Assembly: GCA_005502925.1 (NCBI GenBank)
Contig: SCPD01000017.1
Coordinates: 1-64,000 of the forward strand
Source: Rhizobiales bacterium Y(2018)
Lineage (GTDB): Bacteria > Pseudomonadota > Alphaproteobacteria > Rhizobiales > Aestuariivirgaceae
DNA: 64,000 nt
Direction: 5' to 3'
Shown: positions 60,548 through 64,000 of the stretch, piece after piece
Numbering within the stretch: the stretch's first letter is position 1
Layout: each line of letters starts with the position of its first letter
Position numbers and translations under genes: made by a program
Notes under the pieces: generated by a model
What the model was told of the DNA's origin: nothing
Database searches by the model: none
The model's input: the letters and a program-made list of their open reading frames with translations, nothing else

Positions 60548-61480
60548 TCAGTTATACTCGACCGGCGTCGCGTCTAGGCCCTGGCCGTGGCGCGCCCAAT
60601 AGCCGTCGCGCAGGCGCGACGTCACGGCGCCCGGCCGGTCATTGCCATAGATGCGCCCGTCGAGACGCGTCACCGGCATCACGCCGCCGCCGGTCGAGGT
60701 GATGAAGACCTCGTCCGCCCCGCGCAGTTCCTCGGCGCTGAGCTTGCGCTCCTCCGCCACAAACCCCTGCTCCCTGGCGAGCTCGAGCACGGTGCGCCGT
60801 GTCACGCCTTCGAGCACGCCGGCATCGGGCGTCACCACCTTGTTGCCGATGACGGCAAAGACATTGAAGCCCGGCCCTTCGGTGACATTGCCGTCATAAT
60901 CGAGCAGGAACACCGTATCGACACCCTTGTCATAGGCTTCCCAGATGCTGCGCACCGAATCGAGATGGTGGAAGTTCTTCACTTTCGGATCGACCGAGCC
61001 GGGCGGGATGCGGAAGGTGGAGCCGATGATGACATGCAGCCCCTTCTCGCGCTTTTCCGGCGAAGCGAGCCAGACGAAGGGAATGGAATAAGCGATGAAG
61101 CGGTTCTGGCACAGCCGCATGTCGCGGCTGCCGACCGGCGGGCGCCCGCGCGTGCAGATCATCGCCACATAGGCATCGCGATAGCCGCTGCGCTTGACGC
61201 ATTCCATCAGGATCGTGCGGACTTCATCGCGGCTATAGGGAATCTTGTAACGCAGGGCGTCCATCGAGGCGAAGAAGCGGTCGAGATGCGCCTCGAGGCG
61301 GAAGAAGCTGCCCTGCCACACATGCGCGACGTCATAGGTGACGTCCGAACGGGTGAAGCCGAAATCGAAGACCGAAACCGTCGCCTCGCTCACCGGCACG
61401 AATTTGCCATTGAAGAAGGCGACGCCCGGAATGTCCTCGACGGGCCTGGTGTCTTTTTCGATTTTCTCGATGATCGTCAT
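60548..61480 (-). CDS. Class IV aminotransferase (branched-chain/D-amino-acid type)
   Basis: 310-residue PLP enzyme of fold type IV. The catalytic Lys is in DPKVKNFHHLDSVRS near 165, and the cofactor-phosphate region reads GNVTEGPGFNVFAV near 210, then TPDAGVLEGVTRRTVLELA. The ITSTGGGVMPVTRLDG segment near the C-terminus is also typical. It transfers an amino group between an amino acid or amine and a 2-oxo acid. GGGAGG precedes the ATG. Confidence 0.9.
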   Translation of the reverse strand: MTIIEKIEKDTRPVEDIPGVAFFNGKFVPVSEATVSVFDFGFTRSDVTYDVAHVWQGSFFRLEAHLDRFFASMDALRYKIPYSRDEVRTILMECVKRSGYRDAYVAMICTRGRPPVGSRDMRLCQNRFIAYSIPFVWLASPEKREKGLHVIIGSTFRIPPGSVDPKVKNFHHLDSVRSIWEAYDKGVDTVFLLDYDGNVTEGPGFNVFAVIGNKVVTPDAGVLEGVTRRTVLELAREQGFVAEERKLSAEELRGADEVFITSTGGGVMPVTRLDGRIYGNDRPGAVTSRLRDGYWARHGQGLDATPVEYN

Positions 61481-61505
61481 TGTTTCCTCCCTGGTTCCTT
61501 GCCGC

Positions 61506-62684
61506 TCAAGCCCCGATCACGGTGATCTCGCGCGGTGTGCGGCGGTTCAGTACTTCCTTGCCGGTCTCCGTCATCACCAGTATTTCCTCGATGGTGATGT
61601 CGCAGCCATTGCCATAAGTGAGATTGGGCTCGACCGACACCACGAGGCCCGGTGTGAGCTCGGTATCGTCATTGCGGGTGATCGAGGGCGCCTCGGTGAT
61701 CTGGAAACCGATGCCATGGCCCATGCGCTCGCCGCGCGCCGCCGGCCCCTCGCCCGACAGCACCTTATATTGCGCGTGCCAGACATCGCGGGCGCGCACG
61801 CCGGGCTTCATCGCCTGGAGCCCGGCCTCGGTCGAACGCCAGACGAGATCGTAAGCATGTTTCGTCGCCTTGTCGGGCTCGCCGATGCCGAAAATGCGCG
61901 GCACATCGGTGAAATAACCATCGATCTGGCCACAGACATGCAGCAGCAGCACATCGCCCTTCTGCATCGGCCGATCGGTCGAGGGCAGGATGGTCGACGT
62001 ATAGCCGCCGGGGCCGGAGGTCGAGATCAGATAGGGCACCGCATCGGCGCCATTCTGCATCAGATGCAGGCTCAGCTTGCGGGCAATGCTGCGCTCGCTG
62101 TCGCCCGGCTCATAAAGGCTCGGCAGCACATCGAGGCTGTCGCAGACGATATCGCCGGCGAGCTTGATGCGGGCCACCTCGCCCGGTGATTTCACGCTGC
62201 GCAGCCGCGCCATGAGCCTGCTGCAATCGACGAAGGTCAGCGGCTGGATACGGTCGCGGATGGCGAGGAAATCGTTGAAGGGCAGGCCCAGCCGGCATTC
62301 CGGCCCGAGCTCGGCGCCGATCCAGCCGAATTCGCGTTTCACATTGGCAAGAGTGGAGCTCACCAGCGATACGCCTTCATCGCCGGGCTGCGGCGACGGC
62401 CAGGTCTCGATCCGGTCGATCGCCGAGGTGGCGCGCATGACCACCGCGCCATGTTCGGAAACGATGGCGACGGGGTCACCCACCCGCGGCAGGACGAAGA
62501 ACCACGGCCGGGTCAGGCTCAGCCAGAAAGGTGTGACGAGCCCGGTCAGGTAATTGAAATTGAACTCCGACGTGATCAGCAGCGCATCGAGCTTGGCTTC
62601 CGTCATCATCGCGCGGGCGCGCTCCATGCGCGCTTCGAATTCCGGCCGGGTGAATGCCGCGGGGCGCTGGCGGGCGCTCGTCAT
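61506..62684 (-). CDS. M24-family (creatinase/prolidase-fold) hydrolase with altered metal site
   Basis: 392 residues: creatinase N-terminal domain (about 10-135) and pita-bread domain. Metal-site positions compared with prolidases: the first Asp is replaced by His (LLLHVCGQIDGYFTD), the second Asp (FTD) remains, His in GHGIGF, Glu in VEPNL and Glu in TIEEILV remain, and the His of the HExP motif is Thr (ITEAP). It is thus not a normal dimetal aminopeptidase. Relatives include creatinase, ectoine hydrolase and DddP lyase. The ATG at 62684 follows GGAGGAAC. Confidence 0.88.
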   Translation of the reverse strand: MTSARQRPAAFTRPEFEARMERARAMMTEAKLDALLITSEFNFNYLTGLVTPFWLSLTRPWFFVLPRVGDPVAIVSEHGAVVMRATSAIDRIETWPSPQPGDEGVSLVSSTLANVKREFGWIGAELGPECRLGLPFNDFLAIRDRIQPLTFVDCSRLMARLRSVKSPGEVARIKLAGDIVCDSLDVLPSLYEPGDSERSIARKLSLHLMQNGADAVPYLISTSGPGGYTSTILPSTDRPMQKGDVLLLHVCGQIDGYFTDVPRIFGIGEPDKATKHAYDLVWRSTEAGLQAMKPGVRARDVWHAQYKVLSGEGPAARGERMGHGIGFQITEAPSITRNDDTELTPGLVVSVEPNLTYGNGCDITIEEILVMTETGKEVLNRRTPREITVIGA

Positions 62685-62721
62685 TGTTGTTCCTCCATCC
62701 ATTTTTTTGTGCCCACAGACT

Positions 62722-64000
62722 TCAGAGATTGAAGACGACGAGACGCTGATCGGTCATATCCTCGATCGCATAACGTGGTCCCTCGCGCCCCATGCCGCTG
62801 TCCCGGACGCCGCCATAGGCCAGCTGATCGGTTCTCCAGGTCGACGTCCCGTTGACGATGATGCCACCGGTCTTGAGCTTGCGCACGAGATCGAAGGTCG
62901 TTTGATTCGAGGCGGTGAAGATACCGCATTGCAGCCCGAAACGGCTCCGATTGGTGAAGTCGACGACCTCGCTCAAATCATCATAGGGAAGGATGCTGAC
63001 GACCGGGCCGAAGACTTCGTTGCACACCACCTCCATCTGAGGCTTGACGTCGACGAGAACGGTAGGCTCATGGGCGGCGCCATGGCGGGCACCACCGGTC
63101 AGCACTTTCGCGCCATCTTTCCGCGCATCGTCGACCCAGCTTTCGACCCGCTTCGCCGCCGCCTCATCGATCAGCGTACCGACATCGGTTGCAAGATCGA
63201 GCGGATCGCCGAGCTTCAGCTCTTTCACCTTGTCAAGCAGGATAGCGACGAAGATATCGAAGCGCGAGCGCTCGACCAGCACCGTCTGCACCGAAATACA
63301 GCTCTGGCCGGCAAGGCGCATCGAATTGCGCGCACAGGCCGTCGCCGCCGCGGTGATATCGGCGTCGGAATGAACGATGGTCACGCCGTTGCCGCCGAGC
63401 TCCAGCGCCACGCGCTTCAGGCCGCTGCCGGCCTTGATCGCCGTGCCCGCCTGGGTCGAGCCGGTGAAGGTGATGAAGTCGACGCCCGGATGGGCGACCA
63501 GCGCCTTGCCGATCTCGGCGCCGCCATGGACGACATTGAGCGCGCCCTCTGGAAAGCCCGCTTCCTGGACGATCTCGATCATCCGCTGGATGGCGAGCGG
63601 CGTCTGCGGCGGCGGCTTCAGCACGATCGCATTGCCGGCGGCGAGCGCCGGCGCGATTTTATGCGCGGTGAGATTGACCGGCGCGTTGAAAGGCGTGATC
63701 GCCGCCACGACGCCGACCGGAAAGCGCAGCAGGAATGCATAACGCCCTGCTCCCATGGCCGATCCGTCGAGCGGCACATGGCGGCCTTCGATGCGGATCG
63801 CCTCGCCGGCCGACAGCGAGAAGGTGTCGACGGCGCGGTCGATCTCGCCCTGCGAATCGCGCAGGGCCTTGCCGCTTTCGCGGCTGAGCAGCTTGGCGAT
63901 CTCCGCCTTCTCGGCGACAAGCCGGCCTGCAATCTTCTGCAGGCGGTTCTGGCGTTCATGGCCGGGCATCGCCGCCATGGCGTCCGCTCCTTTGCGCGCC
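62722..64000 (-). CDS. Aldehyde dehydrogenase, 5' end beyond the window
   Basis: At least 425 codons remain open to the right edge, so the true start lies outside; the family averages about 475 residues, so some 50 are missing. Catalytic Asn is in TPFNAPVNL, Glu in ALELGGNG and Cys in LAGQSCISVQ, with the C-terminal GGVRDSGMGREG. It oxidises an aldehyde to an acid with NAD(P). The ATG at 63978 is not taken as the start because conserved-looking sequence (ARKGADAMAAMP) continues upstream. It is the most upstream visible gene of the operon ending at 53929. Confidence 0.92.
   Translation of the reverse strand, partial: ARKGADAMAAMPGHERQNRLQKIAGRLVAEKAEIAKLLSRESGKALRDSQGEIDRAVDTFSLSAGEAIRIEGRHVPLDGSAMGAGRYAFLLRFPVGVVAAITPFNAPVNLTAHKIAPALAAGNAIVLKPPPQTPLAIQRMIEIVQEAGFPEGALNVVHGGAEIGKALVAHPGVDFITFTGSTQAGTAIKAGSGLKRVALELGGNGVTIVHSDADITAAATACARNSMRLAGQSCISVQTVLVERSRFDIFVAILLDKVKELKLGDPLDLATDVGTLIDEAAAKRVESWVDDARKDGAKVLTGGARHGAAHEPTVLVDVKPQMEVVCNEVFGPVVSILPYDDLSEVVDFTNRSRFGLQCGIFTASNQTTFDLVRKLKTGGIIVNGTSTWRTDQLAYGGVRDSGMGREGPRYAIEDMTDQRLVVFNL

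Noticed and set aside
61506-62684. Assignment of the M24 protein as DddP DMSP lyase or as ectoine hydrolase
   Set aside because: The first metal ligand differs from the DddP pattern, and no doeB-like deacetylase is beside it. The family call is kept general.
1-64000. CRISPR arrays, insertion sequences, rRNA operon, replication origin
   Set aside because: None seen: no regularly spaced identical repeats outside the autotransporter coding repeats, no transposase and no rRNA-like sequence.

Overview
The window is about 64 kb of GC-rich, tightly packed bacterial DNA. It has short intergenic gaps, many 4-base start/stop overlaps, twin-arginine signals on binding proteins, dispersed palindromic repeats and a dense load of ABC importers. 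This is typical of a free-living or plant-associated alphaproteobacterium, most likely Hyphomicrobiales (Rhizobiales). No insertion sequence, prophage, integrase or CRISPR array was seen. The genus cannot be fixed from the sequence alone.

Layout: (1) 247-7457, minus: the high-affinity potassium system, read as a 27-residue peptide, kdpF, kdpA, kdpB, kdpC, kdpD. No kdpE follows kdpD inside the window. Copies of a dispersed palindromic repeat lie at both ends of this block. (2) 7776-9640: an SDR dehydrogenase, a small membrane-anchored protein and a cupin of the DMSP-lyase (DddQ-like) family. (3) 9840-13796, plus: a complete polyamine-type ABC importer. (4) 23175 down to 13793, minus: a ten-gene catabolic operon with a second polyamine-type importer, four SDRs, a zinc alcohol dehydrogenase and an enolase-superfamily enzyme. 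It diverges from a GntR/FCD regulator across a perfect TTGTATACAA palindrome. (5) 24112-29695, plus: urtABCDE urea importer behind a good sigma-54 promoter. (6) 29867-34042: an ankyrin/VOC fusion, an M28 peptidase and gamma-glutamyltransferase. (7) 43422 down to 34105, minus: a sugar-acid uptake and catabolism operon (galactonate-dehydratase-like enzyme, GntR regulator, RbsC-like permease, binding protein, an ATPase-permease fusion, SMP-30 lactonase, D-2-hydroxyacid dehydrogenase, HpaI-type aldolase). (8) 43550-48951: class III nucleotidyl cyclase, a shrunken VOC protein, a CBS-domain protein between two paralogous small membrane proteins, a MarR/monooxygenase divergent pair, a formamidase-family enzyme and a CAU-anticodon tRNA. 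(9) 49002-53864, minus: a 1620-residue autotransporter built from Ig-like repeats. (10) 64000 down to 53929, minus: a third polyamine-type importer embedded in a catabolic operon (aldehyde dehydrogenase cut by the window edge, M24 hydrolase, class IV aminotransferase, TIM-barrel isomerase, GMC oxidoreductase).

The theme is nutrient scavenging. Potassium, urea nitrogen, sugar acids and several cationic or amine-type solutes are imported by dedicated systems, and most of these are linked to their own catabolic enzymes and a local regulator. The substrates of the three polyamine-type operons and of the sugar-acid operon cannot be read from sequence. They are the most likely place for undescribed pathways.
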